Source: Myrica gale | Lineage: Eukaryota > Streptophyta > Magnoliopsida > Fagales > Myricaceae | Length of the DNA: 64,000 nt | Assembly (NCBI GenBank): GCA_963930655.1 | Contig: OZ005612.1 | Location: 16,249,001-16,313,000, forward strand | Direction of reading: 5' to 3' | Shown here: positions 24,213 through 34,072 of the stretch, piece after piece | How the letters are laid out: every line of letters begins with the position of its first letter | Position numbering within the stretch: position 1 is the first letter of the stretch | The notes under the pieces: generated by a model | What the model saw: the letters and a program-made list of their open reading frames with translations, nothing else | What the model was told of the DNA's origin: nothing | Databases searched by the model: none | Position numbers and translations under genes: made by a program

Positions 24213-24983
24213 TCATGGTCGTCAATTAATTTGTTTTGACACGAACATTTGCTGATATGATCCTTACTCTATATTTGTCCTAATTGTATATATAACTTGA
24301 AATTTCTTCTTTTAAAGCGGGCCTAAAGAACTATAGAATAAGACTTGATTTATAATTAATTCTCTTATTAATTGAATTATTGCTGGGTATATTGAACCCA
24401 GGAAAGAATTGTGGTCTGTCCTGGCTGTCTTAAGGTCGGAAACTAAATCAGTCCTCTTCCCCGTAATTCAGTACATATATTTTGGACTTTGTCCGTACGT
24501 GCATGGTATATGATGAAACCCACAAACAGGGAAGATTAGACGTTTAGTGTGCAACTGCCATTTCTAAGCAATTGTTTCTCCAACTCTTGCATGAAAAAAC
24601 TTCAATTTATCAATATATTTTTCGAATTTGTATGTAGTTTTGAATCGTGCACTCTGTTTTCCTCAAGCGATGTCGGAATAAGAAATTTGTGATAAATCCT
24701 GGAAAGAAGGAACTTGCGAAAAATCTCTTATTGCCTAGTCGTGTAGAACATAGGAAACAGACAGACAAAAGAACCCAAAGAGTGTATCTAAGCAATGAAA
24801 CTTATGAAAACACGAGTCTGAAGGAGGCCTAAAACAATAGTGCTGCCTCAACAAAACAAAAGAAAATAAATTAAAGGGAATGACACCAAAGAGACGCCTA
24901 GAAGCCGCCCACTTAACAAACTAATCTGCATCGAAATTAACTTGCCATGAAACTTTAACGAAGCTCCATGATGGTTTGGAGGC
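24213..24983. other. Intergenic, nothing recognised
   Basis: AT-rich; short open frames on both strands (24610-24832) overlap each other and show no motifs. Confidence 0.4.
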
Positions 24984-25211
24984 GGTTATTTTTTTTATAA
25001 TGTGAAAATTCTTCAAAGTCGGATCTATTTGGCCTAATCTTTAAGTACAAATCACGACCCACTAAATCGACCCCACAACTCAGGAAACATATAAGTCAAG
25101 AACTCGTCCAGCAGCAGGAAAATCAATCCACACCCTTAAGACTAGAACTTCGTACATCGAGCCCCAAATAAGATGTCCCTCCTAACCACTGAACTATCGC
25201 CCTTGGGGGTA
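24984..25211 (-). mobile_element. tRNA-derived SINE
   Basis: On the minus strand it begins near CCCAAGGGCGATAGTTCAG and continues GTGGTTAGGA, a tRNA box A. About 30 bases later comes GAAGTTCTAGTC at the box B position. It ends in a poly(A) run (poly-T at 24988-24996 on the plus strand). A 9-bp target duplication TTTGGAGGC lies at 24975-24983 and 25212-25220. Confidence 0.7.
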
Positions 25212-25220
25212 TTTGGAGGC

Positions 25221-25837
25221 CCTTATCCCACGGATGACTCCAATTGTAACACGTGGAAGGAGGGATCACAGATGCCCTCAGTACTCATACTACGTAGAAA
25301 ATAAACTTATCGTGTGGTGTTCAGGAATCTTGCAATTGCTCTGCCTCACGTTCAACGGTAAAAAAAAAGAGAAGCATGTAGACGTTAATCCAGTAGTGTT
25401 CACACATTCTCCAAATACTGCGTGCTCCTGGCCGGCGCCTGCACTGGTTGTTACAGCGTGAAGAGAAAAAAAAAAAAAACATATCCCAGATCACGTACTG
25501 TGGGCTTAATCATATGTTTCTCTAATGGATACAAATAGATTTGATTAACAAGAAAAATGACTTTTAAATTAGTATCGAAGATGCATTGAGATAGAAAATG
25601 ACTCAGACGAAAGTGAAACAAAATGAAAGTTTGTGAGTCTTAGCCATTCTTTCCCGTGCTTATACCAAGTACGTTTTCACTTGAATGAAGAAAAATATAT
25701 TTACAAGCACAAATAAGGCTTACAATTAAGCTCTGCTAAAACTGACTAAACAGAACACTTTTCTTCCCCCCCCCCCCCCCTTCTTCATCTGCATTGACAA
25801 AAGCAATTTATTGGATAAATCGCCACAGATAAATTTT
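25221..25837. other. Intergenic with a long poly-C run
   Basis: Contains an uninterrupted C tract of about 17 bases near 25766-25782. The open frame at 25213-25461 overlaps the SINE edge and is not supported. Confidence 0.4.
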
Positions 25838-26186
25838 GGATTAAATATATTTTGGACTTTGAATAAATATATTTTGCACCCTCAAAGTTTGAAGGTCTTG
25901 TCACTTTGCACCCTCAATCTATTATTTATGTAACATTATACTCATCAACTACTGATTTAAAACACTTTGCACCCTCCTTAAAATTTTTGGTTAATTTGGA
26001 CGGAAAATGATTTTTTGATATGCAAAATAATAATTTTGTACCCTATATTTTTTTTTGGCAGCGAAGAGAATAAAATCATAACTTTAGAGATAAATAAAAA
26101 AAAATTGTCTAAACTGAATAAAAATTTTAACTATAGGTGCAAAGTGTCAAAAATCTAAAATTAGAAGGTGCAAAATGTATTATCCC
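25838..26186. repeat. MITE-like repeat with TTTGCACCCTC / GGTGCAAA blocks
   Basis: TTTGCACCCTC occurs three times on the left side, and the inverted form (AGGTGCAAAGTGT, AAGGTGCAAAATGTA) twice on the right. Ends pair loosely; AT-rich and non-coding. The target duplication is unclear (ATAAATTTT versus ATAAAATTTT). Confidence 0.5.
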
Positions 26187-27897
26187 ATAAAATTTTCGTA
26201 AGTGTATCTAGATTGGCCACCTAACAATGAGCTTGGCTCTTGACGATTTAATAATCTTTCAGCACTTAGTTTTGCAGAAGTACTGATCTTCAGTACCACA
26301 ATTTGATCACTAACTCTTCCAGAAGCAAAATGACGAATACTGGAGCCTTAAAGTCCAATGCTGTGTCTTTATCAGTCCTGAATCAAACAACATGAGGACT
26401 CTCATATCAAATTAATTAGTGTTCATACATAACCCCAGTCTCTTATTCTCATGCACCCACCAAGTCATTCCACGAGAGTTTTCTCTTCTCTTTGTTCGGT
26501 ATAGCGAGGAATTTTTCAGTGCGATCATCTTCCACCTTCAAATATATATATATATATATATAAACTACTAGCTAACAAGCTCAAGAGGATTTCTTGAAGT
26601 TATCATAAATGCTAAGAGTTTTTGCTTTGGACGCCTTCTGTGAAAGTACGATCATCCTTTGGCATTAAACAGAGAAACGGAGCCTTATTAAGTTCTCGAG
26701 AGTGAGTTCTGAATTTCATCAAGTTCATAAGACTGACCAATAAGGATCGGAAGTGAACAAGGCTAACAAGCAGGGCCAACGTCATTAGGTTGGACTTCAA
26801 CGAGAGTAAGGATCACCAACTGCATTATCATGACCGCCACAACTTCTTCAATACATTTCTCAGCCATTGTTTTTTCCCCCTGCCCCAGAAACTCTGTTTT
26901 TGTGAAGTTTGGACTTAATTGGTGTGATTAAGATTTAACCTCTTAATCTTATATATGTAAGTAAACGATTAGACATGCCTAATGCCTTGCTCTGTCTCCC
27001 ACACTCTATGCAGCAAGCTTTTTTATTCCTACAATAAAAAAACGAAAATGGGTTAACTAGCTGGGCCAGTTCGGGTAATCTATCCTACTTTAGATTTTTA
27101 AATTTATCTGACCCCAAGATAAACCCAATGTACCATTCTAGTTAATCACAGGGAACCCAAAATGGCATTCATTCCCATCATGGCCAAGTTAAACACCTCT
27201 CCAGTCACTGACAGCATAATCCACCCCCAAGACATATAGCTAGAATCGCCCCACTACCACCTTCTGCCCAATATATCATTGCCTTTGGAAAAAGAAATCA
27301 GTACCATATTGCAATCATTATTCCCCATATAAACCAGAAATATGCAGCTCCAGCTGTTATCATTTGTTATAATTCAGACAGAGAAAAATGAGTCGATCCT
27401 GAACAAAGTCCCCTGTCTTCAAAAACAGTCTGCCTAGTTCAATGGGATTGAAAGCAACAAAACTGATGTACACATATCTTAGATGGTAGAATCAGTTCTG
27501 AATCGAATATTAATGTGAGCTCTCCCGCTTCTTCCCCAACCGGAACCTATTATGTATTTCTAAACCCTTTGAAACCACTTCAAAATCACGATCAAAGAAT
27601 AATAGCCTATCATTTTTCAACTCCCAGGAATTCATTTTTCACGTAGTCATATAAATAACCACAGAATAGATAAACTGAGTGTCACAAACAATTAGTAAAA
27701 AGACCACACACCATACAAGCATGAGTGTAACAAACAATTTGGACCAATTCCCTCAAGAACAACAGTATCGAAAAAAGTTTCCGTCCACAAACAAATTTAA
27801 CATGCGAGGCACAATTGCTAAGAAGTACAAAATACAAACACGGATTTCTTAGCTGTACAACAAGCATTACCTGGAAAGCAAATTTCAAATTTCTCAA
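26187..27897. other. Intergenic, downstream of hyccin
   Basis: Contains a (TA)n microsatellite near 26538-26560 and, close to 27897, the probable 3' untranslated region of the hyccin gene. No gene or repeat recognised in the rest. Confidence 0.4.
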
Positions 27898-29187
27898 TTA
27901 CTTAGAAACCAACAGAATTTCCGGTTTCTTAGCCTTGCTAGGCGTGTTAGCACTGGAAGATGGATTCGCCTTGGCTTCCGTTGCTGCTTCCAACTTCGCA
28001 GCCGTGCGCGCCCTCCTATCAAGCTGAATAAGACTCCGCGTTGCCAAGATTGCCTGTGGAAACAAATCATGAATTGCTCTCGCGTACAAACTCCTGACTG
28101 CCACGGCCGCCCCGTCCTTAACATCTTGCGAATTCAATGGAGCCAACAAGCAATGCCCCAAAATCCTCAACGCCGGCTGCAATAGCTCCCAAGGCAGCGG
28201 AATTCTCGTCCCCTCGGGTTCCGAATTCTCTGCCCTCCCCTCCTTTCTCTCAATCTCCAATTTACCTATCTCTTCCACCACGCTCTCAATCTCACTCCCA
28301 TCCTCGGCAAAAGACGTACAATTCTCGAATTCGTCATCAACCTTATCGAACTCTTTCTTACAAGAACAGTCCTGCCCGGCCCAAGCTGAGACGGATCGAC
28401 AAAATTCGAGCTTGGACCAGCTGGGCATCTGCGAGATCTGCTTGTAATAGCAATCGAGTGCGACGCCGACGATGCAGGCCCGTTTCGTCGATTTAACGGC
28501 GATCTGCGGCTCGAGAGGAGGTGACAGAACCCCGACTGAGGGCCTTGATTGAGCAGGGGAGGCAGAATTGTTGTTGCTGTTGCGGCCGGGGATGTGGTAG
28601 AGGGAGGGTTGAGAAAGGTCAGGAATGGAGATAAGGAGGGGCTTGCCGTTGCGGGCCTTGGTCTCGGAGGCGTACAGGGCAAGGAGGACGGCCTCGAAGC
28701 CGGCAAGGGAGGGGGAGTCGGAAGAATGGACGCGGGAGAGGTAGAGAGCGGAGAGAAGAGGGAGGAAGGAGAGGACGACGAGTCGTAGATGGGGGTCGGA
28801 GGAAAGGTAGGTGTCATAGAGCCACTGGCAGAGGGGGTCGGAGCCGGATCCGGAGAGCGGGAAGGAGAGGGCGGAGGAGACGAGAGAGTAGGCGTTGGGG
28901 GAGGAGAGGAGGGAAAGTGCGGGGCGGTCGGAGTCAGCAAGGGAAGAGAAAGAGAAGGAATCGGAGGAATTGGGCGAGGAATCGTACAGGATGGATGAGA
29001 GAGCGTGGATGCGGGAGCGGGCCTTGGAGACAGACTCCCACCAGGAATGCATGGGGTCGGAGTCGGCAGCGTTGGTGCTGTGGGTTGTGGTGGTGGCGGT
29101 GGTGGTGGTTGGGGCGTTGGGGCGGGAGGAGGACGAGGACGAGGACGAGGAGGGGGAGTTAAGAGCTTGGTTCAGGCGGAAGTCCAT
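27898..29187 (-). CDS. HYC: Hyccin (FAM126-type) protein, PI4K-alpha1 complex subunit
   Basis: An uninterrupted 429-aa frame. After a low-complexity Ser/Thr N-terminus comes MHSWWESVSKARSRIHALSS, then an alpha-helical domain with DPLCQWLYDTYLSSDPHLR and LRLVVLSFLPLLSALYL. Farther on are RACIVGVALDCYYKQISQMP and PLPWELLQPALRILGHCLL, and near the end VRSLYARAIHDLFPQAILAT. These are the hallmark segments of plant hyccin proteins (Arabidopsis HYC1/HYC2). In plants hyccin bridges PI4K-alpha1, NPG and EFOP at the plasma membrane, where the complex makes PI4P. The gene is intronless and much more GC-rich than its surroundings. That explains the many spurious open frames on the opposite strand. The disordered tail (TPSKAKKPE) is basic. 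Confidence 0.87.
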   Translation of the reverse strand: MDFRLNQALNSPSSSSSSSSSRPNAPTTTTATTTTHSTNAADSDPMHSWWESVSKARSRIHALSSILYDSSPNSSDSFSFSSLADSDRPALSLLSSPNAYSLVSSALSFPLSGSGSDPLCQWLYDTYLSSDPHLRLVVLSFLPLLSALYLSRVHSSDSPSLAGFEAVLLALYASETKARNGKPLLISIPDLSQPSLYHIPGRNSNNNSASPAQSRPSVGVLSPPLEPQIAVKSTKRACIVGVALDCYYKQISQMPSWSKLEFCRSVSAWAGQDCSCKKEFDKVDDEFENCTSFAEDGSEIESVVEEIGKLEIERKEGRAENSEPEGTRIPLPWELLQPALRILGHCLLAPLNSQDVKDGAAVAVRSLYARAIHDLFPQAILATRSLIQLDRRARTAAKLEAATEAKANPSSSANTPSKAKKPEILLVSK

Positions 29188-30045
29188 GCTGCGGCCTGTG
29201 TATGTGAGAGACTAGAGAGCGAGAGATTGAGAGACTGATTGTATTGTGTGATTTGAGGTTCCTCTCCCACTCTCCGCTCTGCTCAATTGGGAAAGAATTG
29301 GGAGAGGAGAACTGGGGAGGGACCTCGTCTAGTTTTCTGTTTGTTAACGACTTAGTAGCGACGGAGAGGATGACTGTTTAACGGGACCCACTTACATATC
29401 CAACGGCCAAGAAACGGAGAAACTATTAAACTAACCGTTAAATATACAACGGCCAACGACAACGTTACGGGATTTCATGTGTTGCCATGTTATTGAAAGG
29501 AAAATTTAATTTGTAGTCACTAAATTTTATATTTATTGTATTTTTAGCCTTAGAATTTTAACATACAAAAATTTTGTTCAAAAACCAGTATAACATCAGA
29601 CAGTATACGGATCCAACTGAGGTCTTTCCTAGTTCTACTTCTACATGCTGTGAGACACCTGTGGGCAGATTCAGAAAGTTGGAAGCAAAAAACATGTACG
29701 GAACCATACAAGAAAGAAACCCTCATCATAAAGTGGCGCAGGTCCGCAGCTATATTGCTGAATTACACCTGAACATATATCACAAAAAGACGCAATGTTT
29801 CATGAGCAGATGAAAACCTGCTCAATTACGCCTAGTTGTTCGATAAAACAAGAAAATGAATTACAGATTCTTTCACATTGCACATCAAAGAATAAACTGT
29901 AACAGCTATCTATCCTATCGATACGCCTACCCTTTAGATTCTTTTACGGTATGATGAACAAGATCAGAGCCAGAGGGTTCATCAGCAAACATTATAAACT
30001 CGATCTCAATGGTGAGTTGTGAACTTTAGATGGAACAAGGTTAAC
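29188..30045. other. Hyccin promoter and PHT4;6 3' flank
   Basis: 29188-29400 is the hyccin leader and promoter (CT- and GA-rich, no strong TATA). The part near 30045 should be the 3' untranslated region of the transporter gene. Nothing else seen. Confidence 0.4.
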
Positions 30046-31374
30046 TCACTCAAAAATTCTCTCTCCTGTTGAAAACAGTAAAAAGACCAAAGAACTAAAG
30101 ATGCAGAGCAACCCCGGAATGTAAAACACTGGTCTCCAGCTTTCTGAATTTGAAAGATCTGAATTAGCATTTTTTGCAGCTTCAAGAAGCCTGCCAGTGA
30201 GATCAACTCCAATAATGCCAGCAAAAGTACCAGCAGTATTAGAAACTCCCATCACAATCCCTGCATATCTCGGAGCAATATCCAGGTGGTTCACTGCAAA
30301 CCCAGCTCTTCCGAGTGCCAAGAAACCAAGAGCCACTGAAGAACAGAAGACAGCCCCACCAGAAGTTCTAAAGATGGGAATTGCTATCAATGCAACAGAA
30401 GCAACCAAGAAGCCGACAGTGTTCAATAACTTCCGAATTTTAGTCACAGACAAGATTCTATTGGTGATTAAGTGGTCAGCAACCACTCCCCCAATATTTG
30501 AAAATATAACCATATTAAAATAAGGCATCATCTTAGATGACCCCATCTCCTGAAGGCTAAGCTGCAGGCCTTGTTCAAAATATGTTGGCAGCCAGTTCAT
30601 CAACACATACAAAGCATAATGGAAGGTGAAATTATTCACAACAATAGCCCAAACAGGCAAGCTGAGAAATATTTTCTTCCACGGAATGTTAGCTGTTTTG
30701 GCAGAAAATCCTCCGTTCTCCACTTTCATTTTCTGGTTTCCTTTGACTGGTAACATAGATTCACCGAACCCAGCAGCAGTAGCTTTTGGATGTTCAGATC
30801 GAGGAGGGTCACTAGAATACTTGACCCAAAGCAAACACCACATGGCACCTAATGTGGCCTCAGCAAGAAATACAGATTGGGGACCTCTATGCTTCACCAG
30901 GCTTGGAAGGACAAGCATTGCTGCAGCCGCCCCAAGGTACATCCCGGACATTGTTAGAGAAACAGATCTAGATCTTTCATGGGGTGGAACCCACTGTGCT
31001 AGAACCGTGTGGATAGAGGGGAAGATGAAACCTTGTGCCACACCAACAAGCAAGCGGGCAATCACCAAAACCATGACTTTATCAGGGTCTAATGGGACTA
31101 ATGCGCAAGTCAATGACCATAGCAAAAAGGAAATAAGAAGGACCTTCCTTCCCCCGATTTTCTGAGCTACCCATCCTCCAGGCACCTGTGAACAGGCATA
31201 TCCACAGTAGAACGTTGAAAGTATGGTTCCTTTAGTCGACTGATTTACCTTGGCAGCATCAGCTGCAACTGTATATGCAATAGAGAAGCCTACACGTTCT
31301 ATATAACAAACAGACGTGCAGATGAAGGTTAAGATGACAATCAAGTAACGCCTTGGAAATGCCGCCATTGTCAT
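30046..31374 (-). CDS. PHT4;6: PHT4;6-like anion/phosphate transporter (MFS)
   Basis: One exon, 442 aa, about 12 membrane segments in two six-helix halves with a hydrophilic loop at residues ~190-235. Near the N-terminus CYIERVGFSIAYTVAADAAK and CGYACSQVPGGWVAQKIGGR are the signatures of the PHT4/SLC17 family (helices 1-2). RLLVGVAQGFIFPSIHTVLA and VPPHERSRSVSL follow. The second half has NHLDIAPRYAGIVMGVSNTA, and the end is FSTGERIFE. These match Arabidopsis PHT4;6, a Golgi phosphate exporter acting in glycosylation and salt tolerance. The absence of a plastid transit peptide agrees. The start is the first ATG; a second ATG is two codons later. No lesions seen. Confidence 0.9.
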   Translation of the reverse strand: MTMAAFPRRYLIVILTFICTSVCYIERVGFSIAYTVAADAAKVNQSTKGTILSTFYCGYACSQVPGGWVAQKIGGRKVLLISFLLWSLTCALVPLDPDKVMVLVIARLLVGVAQGFIFPSIHTVLAQWVPPHERSRSVSLTMSGMYLGAAAAMLVLPSLVKHRGPQSVFLAEATLGAMWCLLWVKYSSDPPRSEHPKATAAGFGESMLPVKGNQKMKVENGGFSAKTANIPWKKIFLSLPVWAIVVNNFTFHYALYVLMNWLPTYFEQGLQLSLQEMGSSKMMPYFNMVIFSNIGGVVADHLITNRILSVTKIRKLLNTVGFLVASVALIAIPIFRTSGGAVFCSSVALGFLALGRAGFAVNHLDIAPRYAGIVMGVSNTAGTFAGIIGVDLTGRLLEAAKNANSDLSNSESWRPVFYIPGLLCIFSSLVFLLFSTGERIFE

Positions 31375-33529
31375 ACTTCACTTCTAGGTTCAACTAGGCA
31401 CATACCCTCTCAATTGTCTTCAAATGAACCACTCTACAAACAACTCTTGCTCTATTACCAAGTGGTTCCAGAAAAGATGGCAACAGCTTCATGCCTATCA
31501 CATAGTGGAAGGAAAAAGCATCAACATATCTCACATATATTGACAGGAGCAAATCTACAGATAGCAAAACATCAACAGCTTGCAAAATGTACCGACATAA
31601 ATCTACCTGCATAAAGCCAAAAATGTATAGTAAAATGCTCCACTAGATACCAGAAAAATGGAAAATACAAACCGGAGGATCCCACCGAAACCCATCAGTT
31701 CCAGTAATCATATTTTGTTAACTCTAATGGATGACCATAAACTTATAGAAAATAATCCCAAGTATCTGTTGACTAAAATTGCTATTCTCTTTAGATGACT
31801 CTATACCTTGTTTAGGTCACCCAAGATTCATCAATGAGTGTTTGTGTCCAACATAGCTGCCAAATCAAAGACTATCCTAGCAGTATCCCCTCATTAACAT
31901 GGTTCCACCGGAAATACTAGGCAGAAGAGCAAGAACGAGAATTGTACTACTGCATGCAAAGAAATTCATTCGAGCATGAGATTTCATGGTAAAGAGATAA
32001 TTGTACAATCAGTAAAATCACTTGCGTGTAAAAGATTGAAAAAGAGGTTTTGCATTAACCACTCTAAAGCATTGATCACGAACCAGATGGCAATACAGAG
32101 ATGCTATCATATAAGATTTCAATTATTTCAAAATGGTAAGTACAGGACAAATCTAGATCAACATTGAAAGTTTCAAAACCACCAAATATATAACGCCCAC
32201 AGAGGCCATCCCATCAAAAGGTACAATCCTCACCCCCTCACCCCCCCCCCCCCGGCGGGGCGGGGTAAAAATCGGGAAAAAGGAGGAAAACAGCGGAATT
32301 AATATGACAGACAACCAACCAGTCCATATGTGGTGCAGTAGCCGCACTAGATACAAATTATTTGCCATCACTATACAGGCATAAATTGTTAGCTACTTGA
32401 CTTTCGAAGAGTGCCTCCAGCAACTACATTTAGTAAGCTTCAATCTACGAAGAATGAAAAACAAGCTCTTTGCAACAACTCTTGTAGCACATTTATGGAC
32501 GAAAAATGCCTAGATAAAAGGTGATATTACTCAATCCAGAGAAGAAAGTTACGGAAGATATAGGTAACAGACGTCTTTCATATAGAGTTATTTGCTTAAT
32601 AAGTCCTCATAGTTATTTGCTTAATAAGTCCTCATTAAAAGCAGATGCAGAATCTAAGAATGCCAGAGGACAAGCAAACACATCAATGTCTACGATATCA
32701 GTTTAAAAAATCTGTTAGTTTCTAAAGGTACTTGCATTAGATATTTAGTCAAAGATATAGTCCAGAAACGAAGCGAATTGAACTTTTACTCACACAATAT
32801 GAAGCATTACTAACAATATTCCAGAAACTCAATAGAATTGGTCTCAATTGCTGTTCAGTTCAATTAAATATTCAGCTCGGACAGAGGATTCTGCCATTTG
32901 TTCCACTAAACGAACAATTTGGAAATCACCTAAATCCTTTCGAGCGAATGTTGCAAAGATATCCCCTATTGGTTCTTTAAAGTAAAGTTTAAAGAACCCA
33001 AGGGAAAACAAAACGGGTCTTTGGGGGAATTGGGCAAACACATTGCAATCATACAAACAGGGAATACTGAGAATGCTGCATACTAGGGCGTTTGGCACTG
33101 AAATGCGACTAAGAGCTCCTTGATTTGGTACAGAAGCTGGACCAAGAAGATCTGATCTAGGAAATGGTTGCACTTCTGGGAATATCACCGATTTGAAAGA
33201 GAAACGGGCCCTAAGCAGATAGGCCTTCTCCAGACCGCTCGCTCGCGACCCCTTTGCTGTGCGAACTTCAGTCAACGCAATCGAGAGGATTTTTCTACTT
33301 TTTTTTTTATCAAAGGGATTTCTCTACTTCTGCTACGACAGTAGCTGCAGTTCTTTTTTTTTTTTTTTTTTTTTTGCTGAATTCAGTAGCTGCAGTTCAA
33401 GTAAACAATTCTACGCCTTCACGTGTTATCAGATTCTCTCCTCCTCTCCACCACATTGACTTTTCTTTGAGCATTACAGCTAATACCAATCACTTCGAGT
33501 GATAGCCCAAAAGAAGCGAATGTGAAAGG
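31375..33529. other. 5' region of the PHT4;6-like gene
   Basis: Probably holds a long, intron-containing 5' leader on the minus strand. A G/C-richer block around 33180-33270 looks like an untranslated first exon. The minus frame at 32844-33275 lacks an ATG start and known motifs. Other content: a C/G homopolymer patch at 32240-32266 and a T22 run near 33353-33375. Confidence 0.4.
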
Positions 33530-33745
33530 CCCTGCGGTAGGGGTGTAAATCCGGTCCGTCCTCCGGCGGAACTCCGGTTCCGGTTCCGTCACCGGTTCCG
33601 GGAAGAGGAGGTCCGGCCCTTCCAGGAACCGGAACCGGTGGTCAATTTGGAGTTTTCCCGGAACCGGAACCGGAAGCGGAGTTTTCCGCCGGTTTAGCGG
33701 AAAAATCGGTTCCGGGTTTTTTTATTTTTAATTAATTGAAAATCA

Positions 33746-33784
33746 AAACGACGTCGTTCTATTTTAAATAGAACGACGTCGTTT
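33746..33784. repeat. Perfect 19-bp inverted repeat inside the hAT element
   Basis: AAACGACGTCGTTCTATTT and its exact reverse complement are separated by one base. Each arm contains the smaller palindrome ACGACGTCGT. Confidence 0.85.
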
Positions 33785-33835
33785 AATAGTTAAAAAAAAG
33801 AAAAAAAAAATCATAAAAATTTGTATTGGTGTTAG

Positions 33836-34072
33836 GTATACGCTGTGGAACGCGGAGTATCGGATGTCATTGGCGAGGAACTTCGAGATTTCTACTGAAA
33901 GTTCGAAGAATAGGTCGAATTGTCCAGAGGAGCTCGAGGTTTCGGAGGAGGAGAACGAGTGTGAGGAGCATAGGGATAGCGGTATGAGTATGGAGGGTTT
34001 GGAGAAAGGAGGGCCTCAGATTTTCGATGATTTGTCGCCTGAAGCCTTGAATTACATTCAAAGATTGCGCAG
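33836..34072 (+). pseudogene. Captured exon, DUF760-like plastid protein fragment
   Basis: An open segment with a good acceptor (GTTAG|G) and donor (GCGCAG|GTGTAC) encodes LWNAEYRMSLARNFEIS, an acidic Ser-rich stretch (VSEEENECEEH, GMSMEG), and IFDDLSPEALNYIQRLRR. It resembles an internal exon of plant DUF760 family proteins, from memory of the family and not from a search. Both splice sites survive, but the flanking exons are absent, so the hAT element has captured a piece of a gene. If transcribed it could be exonised. An unrelated lineage-specific gene is the main alternative. Confidence 0.55.

Noticed and set aside
28137..29238. Several long plus-strand frames over the hyccin gene
   Set aside because: They are antisense shadows of a GC-rich intronless gene and show low-complexity Gly/Arg/Glu runs; the minus-strand frame has clear family motifs.
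30197..31165. Plus-strand frames over the PHT4;6 gene
   Set aside because: Antisense shadows of the transporter.
32844..33275. 143-codon minus-strand frame upstream of PHT4;6
   Set aside because: No ATG start and no motif; it lies where a 5' leader is expected.
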